From Limnoperna fortunei (Eukaryota; Mollusca; Bivalvia; Mytilida; Modiolidae), in NCBI GenBank assembly GCA_944474755.1, contig OX104117.1, positions 76,236,926-76,300,925 on the forward strand: a stretch of DNA of 64,000 nt, written 5' to 3'. A program made the position numbers and the translations under genes. Shown here in pieces: positions 52,766-64,000 of this stretch (position 1 is its first letter; each line of letters starts with the position of its first letter). The notes beneath the pieces were generated by a model. It was given only the letters and a program-made list of their open reading frames with translations. It searched no databases and was not told the origin of the DNA.

Positions 52766-55302
52766 TCAACCTAATCTGTGTCCACCACCCTGATTACCCC
52801 CTCCCATCCTAGTTCCTGCTCCTCCGCCATCTCCTTGACTCCACTGTGATACAAAAAACAATAAAGCTGCAAAAATAAGTCCTGGAATGCCCATAAGTAG
52901 TCCAGCTATCACAAGTCCCACTAAAACAATAGGCTCTACAACATATGGTCCAACATTAAATCGTGGAAGTCCATAACCCAACAGTTTTTGGTTGACGACT
53001 GTAAATATAGACACACTCTGTCCACCCTGTGCCCCCATTCCTCCTTGTTGGTAGTTATTGTCATCGTGTTGAACGTAGCCCTGAAATAAAAAATGAAAGT
53101 AAAGTGTGGATTGTATTTTATGTGCACAACAGACATTTTGTTATCTCTCCATGAAGAAAATATTTTTGTAGTTAATACCTATAAATAAATTCAAATATTA
53201 GAAAAAACTCAACTATTTTATTAGTGTAATTGGTCATTTAAAATAAAAGATATCAACAACCCCCCCCCCTCCCCCCCCCAAGTTTTCGGCAGAGTAATAA
53301 CCAATAAATGCCCACTCATAATCCACCTTGTTGATTATAGTTGGTGCCAAGCACACCTGCCCACAGTAAGGCTTGAAAGGGCATCCTTTGTGTTGACAGG
53401 CACATAAATAGATGACTTACTGCTTTAACCACTCTGCCACCATATCCTTATATGTGTACTTTTTAAATTTATCTTTCAAGAGAACACCCATATCAGAAGA
53501 TTCTACATTTGGCACAGAAATTTAAGCACAATTTAAGTTTTATTTCAACATATGCATGGAATTCCTTCAATTCCAAGCTGATCTTGAAATTTGCTTCATA
53601 GTGTCCAAAACCTCTCATGTAGGCTAGGATGAAAATAGATTGGAACTGACAAAATACTCCCAGATAGATAAGAAATTAGTTAAAATTGGCTGAAATCCCT
53701 AAGCCAAGTCATAAATAAAAAAAAATAGCTTGACTTTTTCCAAATATTACATGATTGGTCAGAAATAGGTTGAAAATAGCCTAATAGCTTTCAATTAGTA
53801 CTCTGAGGTAGGGGTAGGAATAAGTTAAAAAATAGACAATGTTCACACTGTTTGGAATTGTCATGATACTTTGAGGGGGAATTAGCTCAAAAACTGTTTT
53901 AAAATTGTCTGGACACTTGGAGCTTAGCTGAAAGTAGCTAGAAAAAAGAAAGGAATGAGGCATAAATAGCTCTGAAAAAAGCCTTGAATATTCTCGTGTA
54001 GAAATAGCTGGGACCTTGTCTGAATTATATATCAAGGTGACCTGAATTTTGGTGAAAAACGCAAGCCTGCTATTTTAAAATGCTAATAGAGGCTGAGCAA
54101 GGATTTCTCCATGGTAACACTGGACTTGCACAGCTAAAAATAAGTTTCAAAGCAAGAAATTGTGCTCAGCAAATCAAAGTTGCAGGAAGAAAGCCTAGTT
54201 TACACTTTAATTGAAAAAATTGACTTGTTTTCCCACACACGTTACTCCAATAGCACATTTCTTGCCAAATCTTAAGTTATAAAAGCTCTATATAAAAGCA
54301 GCTAAAAAATCTATAAAATAGATCATGTCATATATTACTAAAAATTGAGTTTAACACTAACTACAATTACATGAATATTTTTTTACAATATGTAAGTTAG
54401 CACATTAAAATAGTGTATAGTTGAAATATGTAACCATGTGAAAACTATGTTGAAACATAGGAAGAATAGAAAAAATTCGATCAAAATTTAGTAAAAAACA
54501 AAACAAAAATCTTCCAAAACAGTGAAAACAATGTATGGCTCTCAGCCTCTGTTTATCATGTACATCTTAAAAAAACTTACAGATCTGAAAACAACTTTGG
54601 ACATACATGTACATGTACTACCAAAAGCTTTTTAATTGGAAATTCAGTAAAAAATTACATCACAATTCGACAATAAAAACGCAGAAATAGTGAAAACAAA
54701 AACAAAAATCACCACGAAAACGAAGATAGTCTATGGCAATGGTGATCACTTATACCTTCAGAACACAACACTGTGATATAAAAAAGTGGTTGCAAGAGCG
54801 TCCTTTTGCTGCTTTTTATCCTAGAAGTGCTGAGTTAGGTGGAAACAATTTCTTGATAGGTTTCAAAGGATGTAACTACGGATTTATTTTCCCTGATCCA
54901 TTTATTTCTGTAGGAGTATAGATAAGGGGAAGTAACAATAATTATCTCCCTTGATTACACTTCAAACAATGCTCATACTTTCACATAAATTTGCAGATGA
55001 CATATTTTATGCAAAGTCATAAGACTTAAAGCAATCAAAAGTTAAAGATGTATGACAGGAGGCTTCATTGAGCTTGTAATATTGTGGATTTCTGTACCAA
55101 AATTCTATATTTATCTATTTCAGATAAACATCCCGAGTATGCATTGCTATATTTTATTTTATCTACCACAGTATACATGTGAAAGCAGTCACTTCTATAC
55201 CTGTCTTGGTCTTGCTGAGGAACCACTTGACCTCGATGACCTCTGTTGTGCTCTAGGATCATCATCTGGTACAATATCACCATTACTTAAAATCCTAACC
55301 AT
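52766..55302 (-). CDS. FAM241B: FAM241B-like membrane protein (two coding exons)
   Basis: Exon 1 (55302-55201) encodes MVRILSNGDIVPDDDPRAQQ and a Ser/Arg-rich stretch. It ends at a CAG|GTATAG donor. The acceptor TATTTCAG|GGC opens exon 2 (53080-52766) in phase 0, giving 138 residues. Exon 2 has VNQKLLGYGLPRFNVGPYVV then EPIVLVGLVIAGLLMGIPGL and a second hydrophobic half (IFAALLFFVSQWSQ). The N-terminal 'MVRIL.NG.IV.DDDPR' and the 'LG.P....G...VEP' lead-in to a hydrophobic hairpin match vertebrate FAM241B (DUF4605 family), a small membrane protein without a settled function. The tail is Gly-rich (GGGNQGGGHRLG). The 2120-bp intron holds an old SINE. It is the only clearly cellular gene in the window. 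Confidence 0.82.
53283..53455 (-). mobile_element. Degenerate tRNA-SINE relic in the FAM241B intron
   Basis: On the minus strand GGTGGCAGAGTGGTTAAAGC, followed later by GTGCCTGTCAACACAAAGGA, resembles the head of the SINE family at 581, 11325 and 61686. The body is diverged and no duplication was found. Confidence 0.55.
53456..55200. other. FAM241B intron remainder
   Basis: AT-rich intron DNA. The plus frame 54733-54921 and minus frame 53781-54035 have no recognisable motifs. Confidence 0.5.
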
Positions 55303-55590
55303 GACTTAAGATTTCCTACAATCAATTTAATAACAAATTCTAAATTACAGCAAAGATGTAACAGAACCCATTGTTTCATATTTCTGTTCTTTAATTTAAC
55401 ACATATATATGGCAGGCAGTAGAGTTGATGAGTCAAATTTCAAGCCAAATAAATCATCTAAATAAAAGCCAGGTACCAAGCATTAATATAACACATTATA
55501 AAGTGTAGAGCATTATGTAATCCATGTTAACATGATCAGTACAGTACAGCTAGAATAATTGCTGGTCTATGATAGATTATGTCAGATTAT

Positions 55591-56415
55591 GGACACAGAA
55601 AAACTTCTCGCCTGCATTTTGCATCAGTAACGAAAATAAATTTTGTCATAAGCATTACGTAAATATAGCAATAGTTATCAGCAGCTGCTTGTATACCAAA
55701 TATTGTCACCATGACATGCATAGTTACAGAGAAACTGTCCTAATACAAAAACTTTAACGTAGTCACTGGACCGTGAAATTGAGGTCAAGGTCAGGTGGCA
55801 CCTACCAGACAGTCATGTACTAATCATCAGCAACCTATATACCAAATATTGTCATCCTACCATGCATGGTTACAAAGCAAAAGCCGTAACCCAAAAACTT
55901 TAACGTAGTCACTGGATCGTGAAATTGAGGTCAAGGTCAGGTGGCACCTACCAGACAGTCATGTACTAGTCATCAGCAACCTATATACCAAATATTGTCA
56001 TCCTACCATGCATGGTTACAAAGCAAAAGCCGTAACCCAAAAACTTTAACGTAGTCACTGGACCGTGAAATTGAGGTCAAGGTCAGGTGGCACCTACCAG
56101 ACAGTCATGTACTAGTCATCAGCAACCTATACACCAAATACTGTCATCCTACCATGCGTAGTTACAGAGGAACTGTCGTAACCCAAAAACTTTAACGTAG
56201 GCTATAGGACCGTGAAATTGAGGTCAAGGTCAGGTGACAGGTGACTGACTGGCAAGTACTCATTATAAGCTACCTCAACCAAATTTGATGGACCTAGGGC
56301 TTGGGCTTTCAAATCATGTGCAAATATATGAAACAAGATGTCACATGTTTACGTCGCGGCCGCCAGATTCCCATACATATGTCTCGCTTCCAGCGACTTT
56401 CATCGCAGGTGAGAC
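55591..56415 (-). mobile_element. Non-autonomous element with four 146-bp repeats, copy 3
   Basis: Same orientation as copy 2. It starts GGACACAGAAAAACTTCTCG and ends GACTTTCATCGCAGGTGAGA C. GAGGTCAAGGTCA cores are at 55781, 55927, 56073 and 56220. It lies about 290 bp upstream of the FAM241B-like start codon. Confidence 0.85.
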
Positions 56416-56429
56416 AAAAATCGAAGAAT

Positions 56430-56690
56430 GTGTCCATGGGACACAGATGCCCCCACTAAATGAAGTGACAAACAGGAAGTAGTTGTACGACAGGTCTGAA
56501 GGTCGCTTAGGACATACAACTTGTAAAAAGATACTGAACCACCGTGTCAAATTTTAAATTGTTCTCATGTACAATTCTGAGACAAGCTTGAATGAAATTG
56601 GTACGGACAGAAGTATGGATGGACAGACAGACGTACGGACATGAGTGAAACTTAATGCCCCCCATGTAGTCGTGGGGGCATAAAAAACAC
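56430..56690. mobile_element. Probable dispersed repeat with GCCCCC ends
   Basis: Begins near ACACAGATGCCCCCACTAAA, includes AGGAAGTAGTTGT and GACAGACAGACGTACGGACA, and ends ATGCCCCCCATGTAGTCGTG GGGGCATAAA, which itself folds. The AGGAAGTAG part is related to 1620-2070. No coding capacity. Confidence 0.5.
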
Positions 56691-56699
56691 ATTATTGTA

Positions 56700-58500
56700 C
56701 TGAGTATTGACAGGTGTTTGTTTTCAAAAAATCTTTTTGGTAAATTGTATAACTAATTATTATTTTGAAAATGCGTTAACTGCACATTTCCACTGTAGAC
56801 TTCTGAACTACCTGAACCCAATATTAGTGAGATAAATGAGTTAATGTTGATGAGAACAAAAACCATTCATTAATTAGTGGGTGGCAGGAAGTCTGTCTAA
56901 ATAACAAACTTTAAGGAAGAATTAAGCACTGATCTTTTAAAAATAATGATAGGCTCAAAATGCTTCGTATTCTAAATTACGCATGAATACATGTACCTTA
57001 AATAACAAAGAACAATGTTCACTTTTCTTCAAAAATACATTACTAAATATGTAATAGCTGAACAGATGTGAAAACGAAAAATTCTCCAAAATTTCAAGAA
57101 AATTGATAAAAGAGTTTTAAGTTTCAGTCAAAAACTAAAAATCCCCCTCTTTTAAAGGCCAAACCACATAGTGAAAAATCAGAAATTTACCAAAAACTAA
57201 CATAATTAATATAACAATGGTGTGAAGTTTGAAAGAAATGTGTGATGGCATTCTCATAATGCAGTGGGACATTGGACGACTGATGGGCAGACATATGTAC
57301 ATATACCATAATAAATGGGCACATGAATTTAACTAGGTTAATATTCTGTTTTATTTTTCTGCAAATTATTTGCTGTAAAAATACTTGTTTTTATGTATGG
57401 TCCAGACACATGCTTAAAAAAAAGTGTTTGAAGGCAGATATGATTCTCAAAGTACTGTTTTAGATAGTAGTTTTGTTTTTTGTTAGAGCTGACAACAAAT
57501 ATAAATGTTTAAATTTTGTTTCTTTTCCATAATCTAGTAATGATAATTATTCCTTTTTTGAGGATAAAAGAAAAATCCTTGAGAGTTTTGTTTTCAAATA
57601 TTGTTACCTTGTAAAACAAACATTGAGAGTTTGAATCATAAACATGATAAATATCAATGGAGAGTAGACACAGTCATGTGAAATGTATACTAAAACACAT
57701 TTACCAAGTCTATAACATCAATGATGACTACAACTTTTTTTTACTACCTCAAAAAAAAGAAAAAAAAACGATTACATTTATGGTAAAATTAAGATAATTT
57801 CTTTCATTAAAAACTCTTAATTACCATAAAACTAAAAATTAAGATAATAATGAAAGTCTAATACATACTTTAATTTATTTATGGCTGAAATAAAAAGTTT
57901 AAGCATGATGAGCTTGGAATATAATGACACAAACAATGAAAATAAAATTTTTAACATGGGAGGTAATTTTTACCAAAAATACCAATTTTTAGTACTTTTT
58001 GACCAGTTATTTCACAATAGTCAATAGACAAAACTTTAACTAAGAAAACCCGGTTACCCCATTTTTATTTCCATCACAAAAATGTATACAAACTTCTTGA
58101 CATTACATCGAAAATATTTCCAATGATGGCTGAGGGTTTCAGGTTATTTCGCGCCAACTAACTGTTTGCCCCGAGTCGATTCGCTCGGGTCGTTTCCCAC
58201 CTATAAAGTGAGTCATTTTGCCCAAGGTCTTTTCTCTCCTCTAAATAAAAACAATGTGTATATTTAAGAAAATATTTTCAGAAAAAATTTTGAATACACT
58301 AACAGGCATAAGTCACTGTCACAATCTTATCTCGGTCACATTAAAAGGTCATGTTAACCGACCTAAAAAAGAGTACATAAGATACCACAGCTACAAAAAC
58401 TTTGAAATCACAAATTTCAATGAAGACATATAAAAAATTAACATACATAAACCAACCCTGGAAACATGCTCAAATGAAGAACAACAACTGTAAATAATAT
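56700..58500. other. Non-coding stretch, nothing recognised
   Basis: AT-rich with A and T runs. No gene, RNA or repeat with clear edges. It may contain the 5' flank of the FAM241B-like gene. Confidence 0.4.
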
Positions 58501-58891
58501 GTATGAAAACTAGGAATCAGAGTTTATTAGTGTCTTAGACAAACATGCACCTATCAAATCTCACAAACCAAGGAAAAAACCCCTCCCATGTATGAACAGT
58601 GATTTAAGATCAGCCATTAATAAAAAACACATGCTGTACTCCCAGTATACAAAGTACAAAAATGATAAAACATGGGACAGATATCGTAGACAAAGAAACT
58701 TGGTAACAAATATGAAGAAAAAATCCATGAAAAACTATTTTCTTGAACGTTGTACTGGTGGTTGTAAAAACAAAAATTTTTGGTCAACTATGAAACCTTT
58801 TTTCTCTAAAAAAGACCGACAATATGGGGACAGCCTAAATGCGAGCATCGAACATTTTTCTGTTCATGACATTAAATTAAGAGAACCCTAA
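58501..58891 (+). pseudogene. LINE ORF2 linker fragment
   Basis: The translation reads DKHAPIKSHKPRKKPLPCMN then SDLRSAINKKHMLYSQYTKY and NFWSTMKPFFSKK, the region between endonuclease and reverse transcriptase in L2/CR1-like LINEs. It is truncated on both sides and belongs to a different insertion from the LINE that follows. Confidence 0.7.
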
Positions 58892-60187
58892 CAGTAACAC
58901 AAACTGTTAGATACATGTATCCCATTTTGCTCCTCTCAAGATGAATCAATGTTGGGAAAGTTAATGTGCCAGTTAGAGTCAAAATTTTCAGCCGCACTTG
59001 AAAAGGTATTTAACCAACAAAATGAGAACATTAAACAAATAAATGATTAAGTTGTGAAGCATATTGAAGTATAAAATGATCGATTCTCCCAACTGTTAGA
59101 CAAGTATGATACAGTCACATATACCTTAAAGGAAACTGAAAAACAGAATGCAGAAATGAAGGAACAATTAAAAGGAATAAACTATAAAAACACACCAGAA
59201 AGTGAGATACAAAAACCCAAACTTGAACATAAATATGATCTACGAAGACAACAATATGAGGCTCAGGCAGAGACAGTGTCAAAACTCAAAGTAAAGATGG
59301 AAGAAAAGTTTACTTTTTAATAATAGTTGAAAAACTGGAGGCAGAATGCTACACCTTAAAGAAGACCATCAGTGAGAAGGAAGAGGAGATATTAAGTCTA
59401 AAATTGCATGACAGTCGTGATGACACATCTGGAAAATCATTCGAAAAAGTACAACATGACAAACATAAATACTCACATCAAGGAGAAATTCTCAGGAAAA
59501 AAAGTTACCACATTATAGGAACTTCTAATATCAGTAAAATAGATACAAATATAATTTCATCTCGGTTCACAGCTGAAAAAATTACAGCTTATACATTTAA
59601 TGAAACAGAAACAGCTATAGCTCAGTTAGATCTTAACCCTAATGTTGTGGTATTTCATTTCATTACAAATGATATTAAGGAAAAAAGCCCCCAGGAATGT
59701 GTTGACAAGTTAGATAACATAGTACAATCATTTAAGTGCAAATGCCCAGATTCTAAAATTATTATTTCATTATCTACACCCAGACTCGAATGATTCGACT
59801 CGCTAATGCATCATTAAACAATAAAGCGGCCCAAGTTAGTGCTATGCTAAAGGAACGATTCCAGGATGATAAGGAGGTCAGTACATGTGACAATAGTAAC
59901 TTAGCTTACAAAGAGGAAGCCATACGTAGATATGTAAATGTTGACGATGGAGTACATCATACATCTAGTGGTGTGGCACTTTTTGCAGCCAACATCAGAG
60001 ACAGTATTGACATTGCATTAGAACTCCCAAAACGAATACCAAACAGCAAAAGAGGACACAGCTAGTGCATATCGTTGAAGAGGCAATTATAGTAATCCCA
60101 ACTACAGAGGCTCGGATGGGTATAATACACAGAGACCATACACTTACCGGGGTGGATCTTACAGAGGACGAGGTGGTAGAGGCTAGA
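58892..60187 (+). pseudogene. LINE ORF1 remnant: coiled coil, SGNH esterase, RGG tail
   Basis: 58940-59400 reads as a Gln/Glu/Lys-rich coiled coil in broken frames. The frame 59404-59793 reads YHIIGTSNISKIDTNIISSR, then PNVVVFHFITNDIKEKSPQE, the GxS and xND blocks of an SGNH hydrolase (here GTSN and TND). 59790-60065 adds DDGVHHTSSGVALFAANI, with the catalytic D/H block (DGVH). Sequence to 60187 in another frame ends YRGGSYRGRGGRG, an RGG nucleic-acid-binding tail. Esterase-type ORF1 proteins are known from CR1/L2-like LINEs. Frameshifts make it a pseudogene. Confidence 0.7.
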
Positions 60188-60529
60188 AAATAATATACAT
60201 TACTGGTATAAATTGGTTATATTTGTCACTTGTATTAAAGTGGTATATCTATTATTGGTGTAAATTGATATAACTTACACAGTTTAAAACTTAATCTCAT
60301 TTCTATTTTTCTTTAAGGGTGATAAATAAGAGTCCTTTTATAGTAATTATCTTCATTGTTTTATATACAGCTGATTTTGGTTTTTTGTTTTGTCTATTTT
60401 CAACAAGCACTGTTATTTGGGGCCATTGAGATATATATCTTATAAACATAGGGACAGTCTAGACACAAGATATACTTCTTATGTTAACATCATATTATGA
60501 TAACTATGATAAAAAAGAGAAATAGCTTA

Positions 60530-61300
60530 AATATATGTAGCTGGAATGTAGGTGGTCTAGTATCTGATATTTATGACAAAACAACTGACCATAAAATTTT
60601 TGTCAGAATTTAGAAATATAGAAATAGCTTTACTAACTGAGACCCACATTGGTTATGATAATAATATTACTTTTGATAACTTTTATTTTTACACATTTTG
60701 TAGAGAAAAGTCCAAGAATAATAGATATTTTGGAGGACTGGGTATTTTAATAAGCGTGATAAGAAAAGAGATTAGAGAAGGGATTAAATTTTTAAATAAT
60801 GGTACCTCTGAGTACCAATGGATAAATATGTAAAAAGTTTTTCAGTTTTGATAAAGATATATTTATCTTTGCATGATATACTATGCCCCCAGATCTAATA
60901 TAGATATAATTGAAATAATTGAAAGAGAGATAGTTGAAAAGTACAGCAACTTATGGTGACATTGTTATAGCTGGAGATCTTAATTGTCGCACTGGGTCTG
61001 AAAACGATTATATTGTATATAGGTGATAATATTCAAAATATTCCTATAAACAATTACCATTATGATATTGATATTGTTAGTCAGGGAAGAGTCAGTCAGG
61101 ACAGTACAATTAACTCCAGAGGTAAATCATTGTTAGAATTCTGTATAAGTAAGCAGATACGTATTTTGAATGGAAGAAGTTTTGGCGATAGTTTGGGGAA
61201 ATTTACTTGCTTTAAACCAAATGGTTGCAGTGTGGTTGATTATGTTTTGGCTTCAGAGCAATAACTTGAAAGAATACTTTATATGAATGTTTCTGATTTT
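60530..61300 (+). pseudogene. LINE ORF2 remnant: APE endonuclease
   Basis: Starts with SWNVGG-like text near 60539. The frame 60573-60833 has IEIALLTETHIG (metal-binding E). GDLNCRTGSENDYI is near 60975, and FGDSLGKFTCFKPNG then CSVVDYVLASEQ end at 61264. Several frameshifts. It follows ORF1 (58892-60187) in the correct order for one element. Confidence 0.7.
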
Positions 61301-61669
61301 AAATTAAATTTTTCTCCATGTCATTGCAAAATAAGTTTTAAGATCCTAGCCTCTTTTTAGCGAAAACAGAATGTTCCAATTTACAGGACTTTCCATTATG
61401 TTACATATGGAACTCTCATAATATGCTGAAATTTCAGGAAACTTTTACACACCCAGCTATACTAAATGATATCGAAAAATTTCTTGAAGACAATATAACC
61501 CCAACTGAATCTGGTGTAAACAATGCAACCAAAAACCTATACATGATATATTTGATAAAGTATGCAAATCTTCACTAACAATGACTAAAAAAGAAAATGA
61601 AATCTGATCCCATATACATGATATATATACATGTGAAAAAAAATGGTATGACCATGAATTACAAATGTT

Positions 61670-61685
61670 AAAAAAGTTAATAGAT
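61670..61685. repeat. SINE target-site duplication
   Basis: AAAAAAGTTAATAGAT, repeated at 61948-61963. Confidence 0.95.
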
Positions 61686-61947
61686 TTTTGTTTGAATTGT
61701 GTTTTAACGCCTCTTTCAGCAATTTTTCAGCTATTTCATGGCGTCCAGTTTTTATTGGGGGAGGAAGCCGGAGTACCTGGAGAGAACCCCCAACCTGCGG
61801 TAGGAAAACTGGCAATCCTTGTCAATTAAGATTGGAGTCGAGTACACCCTGCCTGCAGTGAGAATCGAACCTGCAATCTCAGTGTTAACAGACCACATGA
61901 TCAATAGTAGACGAACTACCTTGACCACTCGGCCACCGAGGCCCCTA
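61686..61947 (-). mobile_element. tRNA-derived SINE, copy 3
   Basis: On the minus strand it starts GGGGCCTCGGTGGCCGAGTG with box A, then box B GGTTCGATTC. The body matches copy 1 closely (CAACACTGAGATTG; CTCCGGCTTCCTCCCCC). Perfect 16-bp duplications flank it. It sits in a dead LINE, which dates the SINE as the younger insertion. Confidence 0.95.
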
Positions 61948-62340
61948 AAAAAAGTTAATAGATGAAAAAGCCTTATTAATGACTATGTCTAGATTTCCAA
62001 AAGATCCTGTTGTACGTGGCTCTTTTTTTAAATTAAATAAAAAATATTCTAATATATGAAAAAGAAAAAAAAAAGAAGAGAATTTAACAAAATTCTTGAC
62101 CGCTTAGAATATTTACAATCAGAAAATCCTAAAGAATACTGGGCACTTGTGAAGCAATTAAGAAATGAGAATAAGGAAAACTCAAAAAAAAATATTGATG
62201 GCAGTTCTTGGTACAAATATTTTACGAATTTATAATCAGTACCAAATAAAATAGCTAATAATCTATCTAACTTAGAACAAAAATTAAAACTACTTGAAGG
62301 ACACAAGGGTTTCTCAAGTTTCACATCTCTAGATTTTAAA

Positions 62341-64000
62341 TTTACAAAAACAGAACTTCAAAAAGACTTTTCTAAACTCAAAACTAGAAAAAGCCCAGGA
62401 TTGGACTAATTTTTAATTGAAAACAAAGTGATACATGAAACCCAAATTGGATTCACAAAAGGAGCTCAAACATCAGATCATATTTTTATTCTCAAATGCA
62501 TAATTGAAAAATATTTGTATACTGATAAAAGATTATATACATGTTTTGTAGATTTTCAAAAAGCTTTTGACAAGGTGATTCGTGTTGGTATATTGTATAA
62601 ATTACATAAGTATAATACATGTATTGGTGGATATTTCTATAGAATACTTAAATCTATGTATAGTAATGATAGATTATGTGTTAAAGTTTTTCACATCTGA
62701 AGTAGGAGTCGGACAAGGTGATGTCCAGAGCCCTAATCTTTTTAAAATTTTAATAAATGATCTACCTATGATCTTTGAAAAGGAGTCAAAATGTATATAT
62801 TACTTCAGATGGCAAAAAAATCCCATGCTTATTATATGCAGATGATTTAGTTCTTTTCTCAAACACCAAAAATGATCTTCAACTAAAACTAAATGATATT
62901 TTAAGTAACTATTGTCAAGAATGGTGCATTGAGGTAAATGTTAATAAAACTATAAAAAAATATTATATTTAATAAAACAGTAGACTAATCAAAGAACCAT
63001 TTCATATTAATAATGAAAACATGTCAAACAGTATAAATATCTTGGAATTGTCTTTGATTGATTGATTGATTAATGGTGTTTTATGCCCGAGCAGCAATAT
63101 TTCAGCTATATTCAGGCGATCGAATTGTCTTTGAGAACGGTGGAAAATTTAATGAAGCTAAAAAGCAACCATTTCACAAAGGAATGAAAGCCAGTTTTAA
63201 ACTGTATAGAGACATGAAATCTGCATCACCATCAATAAAATCCCTTCTACACATTTTTGACCATTGTATAAAACCTATTATATTATATGGTTGTGAAAAT
63301 TGGAGTTTTATTAATATTACTAATAAAAGAAGGTCACTATCTTTATATGAAATCTTTAAGGAGTGGGAGGTAGAAAAACTTAATATTAAATTTTGTAAAC
63401 TTAATATTGGGGTTTCAAAGCTATGCTCTAATATAGCTGTTCTTTCAGACCTGGGAAGATTTCCTCTTTACTTATATATGATAGAACACATGTTTCTCTT
63501 CTGGCATAGAATTGAAAAGTAAAAAACTCAACTTCTCAGAGGAGCTCTTCACGAATATAAATCAAACAAAACTACCCTAAAGTCATCCTGGTATGCAAAT
63601 ATACTATTCATAAGTGAAAAGATTGATCTAAAATTACCTATATGTCTCAATTTGAGTCATAATAAATTAAATTTAAGGCTGTACTTAAAAAGCAGTTGAG
63701 AAAAGAATATCTCAATAATTGGAATAAAATTAAAAATAGCTATCTAACAGAAGCTGGTGTTGGGAAACTTCACACTTTCTTTCAATTCAAATCCTCCTTT
63801 AGTCTGAATTTAATTAGATATGAAAGCTATCTAAATATTGTAAACTTTGAGCAAAGGAGAACTTTAGCTAAATATCAAATAAGTAACCAGGCCGTACGAA
63901 TTGAAACTGGCAGATATGAAAAGAAATTAAATCAAATTGATAAACCTGAAATATTACCCAGATGTGAGATACTTTGTCAATATTTTAATTTAAACAAGAT
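62341..64000 (+). pseudogene. LINE ORF2 remnant: reverse transcriptase and C-terminus
   Basis: KTRKSPGLD near 62385 is followed by VIHETQIGFTKGAQTSDHIF and CFVDFQKAFDKVIRVGILYK, then GVGQGDVQSPNLFKILINDL. The catalytic LLYADDLVLFSNTKNDLQ is intact near 62830-62870, followed by EVNVNKT. FKEWEVEKLNIKFCK and QISNQAVRIETGRY-like sequence near 63880-63920 mark the C-terminal part, which continues past the window. Stops and frameshifts abound, and part of the RT between KSPGLD and ETQIGF is missing. Confidence 0.7.
63045..63134 (-). mobile_element. Very short retroposon tail insertion with 13-bp duplication
   Basis: GAATTGTCTTTGA at 63045-63057 is repeated at 63122-63134. The 64 bp between read on the minus strand as TGAATATAGCTGAAATATTG, CTGCTCGGGCATAAAACACC, then ATTAATCAATCAATCA. 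This is the same tail type as the retroposons at 16189 and 18262, severely 5'-truncated. Confidence 0.85.

Larger units (their letters stand above)
61301..62340 (+). pseudogene. LINE ORF2 linker, interrupted by a SINE
   Basis: Linker region between endonuclease and RT, with PSFCHCK-like endonuclease end around 61316 and KWYDHELQMLKK then LIDEKALLMTMSRFPKDPVV flanking the SINE at 61686-61947. The text RLEYLQSENPKEYWALVKQL follows near 62100. Frame breaks are present. Confidence 0.6.

Noticed and set aside
54733..54921. Plus-strand frame in the FAM241B intron
   Set aside because: 62 residues, no recognisable domain, no evidence of a gene antisense to the intron.

Overview
The window is animal nuclear DNA, AT-rich and dense in transposons. 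It has GT-AG introns, one recognisable intron-bearing cellular gene, tRNA-derived SINEs with target-site duplications, several decayed LINEs, a Penelope-like fragment, fold-back MITEs and satellite-bearing elements. The repeat types suggest a mollusc, probably a bivalve; this rests on general familiarity with such repeats and was not tested by alignment. No rRNA or true tRNA gene was found.

Layout. 1-4.7 kb: Penelope-like reverse transcriptase remnant, a SINE, and the start of a broken LINE. 4.7-10.5 kb: LINE remnants carrying an internal 26-copy, 87-bp tandem array derived from the LINE's own reverse transcriptase. 10.5-21 kb: SINE, fold-back elements, and 39-bp and 36-bp minisatellites. 21-28.4 kb: two decayed LINEs, one holding an element with seven 146-bp repeats. 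29.35-46.44 kb: an almost complete Maverick/Polinton (virus-like giant transposon). 46.5-52 kb: LINE remnant, a CpG-rich inverted-repeat element and a second 146-bp-repeat element. 52.8-55.3 kb: a two-exon cellular gene on the minus strand, a FAM241B homologue. 55.6-56.4 kb: a third 146-bp-repeat element. 58.5-64 kb: a long decayed LINE with an SGNH-esterase ORF1, endonuclease and reverse transcriptase, interrupted by a SINE.

The Polinton (29352-46436) has 97-98% identical inverted termini starting 5'-AG, and a 6-bp target duplication. Its plus strand encodes a duplicated PC4-like protein, a CARD protein, a TBP-like protein, a small protein, a chromodomain integrase, capsid-related proteins (penton-like and major capsid), an adenain-like protease, a membrane protein, a packaging ATPase and small proteins. 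The minus strand encodes a three-exon protein-primed DNA polymerase whose first exon is four zinc fingers. A 5'-truncated LINE flanked by 14-bp duplications splits the polymerase's last exon.

The main candidate for an undescribed system is this Polinton's apparent transcription programme. It carries its own TBP-like and PC4-like proteins. A (T/C)ATAAGAG motif recurs just upstream of most integrase, capsid and packaging genes. AP-1-like and CRE-like sites cluster in the terminal non-coding DNA upstream of PC4, CARD/TBP and polymerase, which lack that motif. This looks like an early (host bZIP) and late (self-encoded TBP) switch; that reading is inference. The CARD protein suggests control of host cell death or innate signalling.
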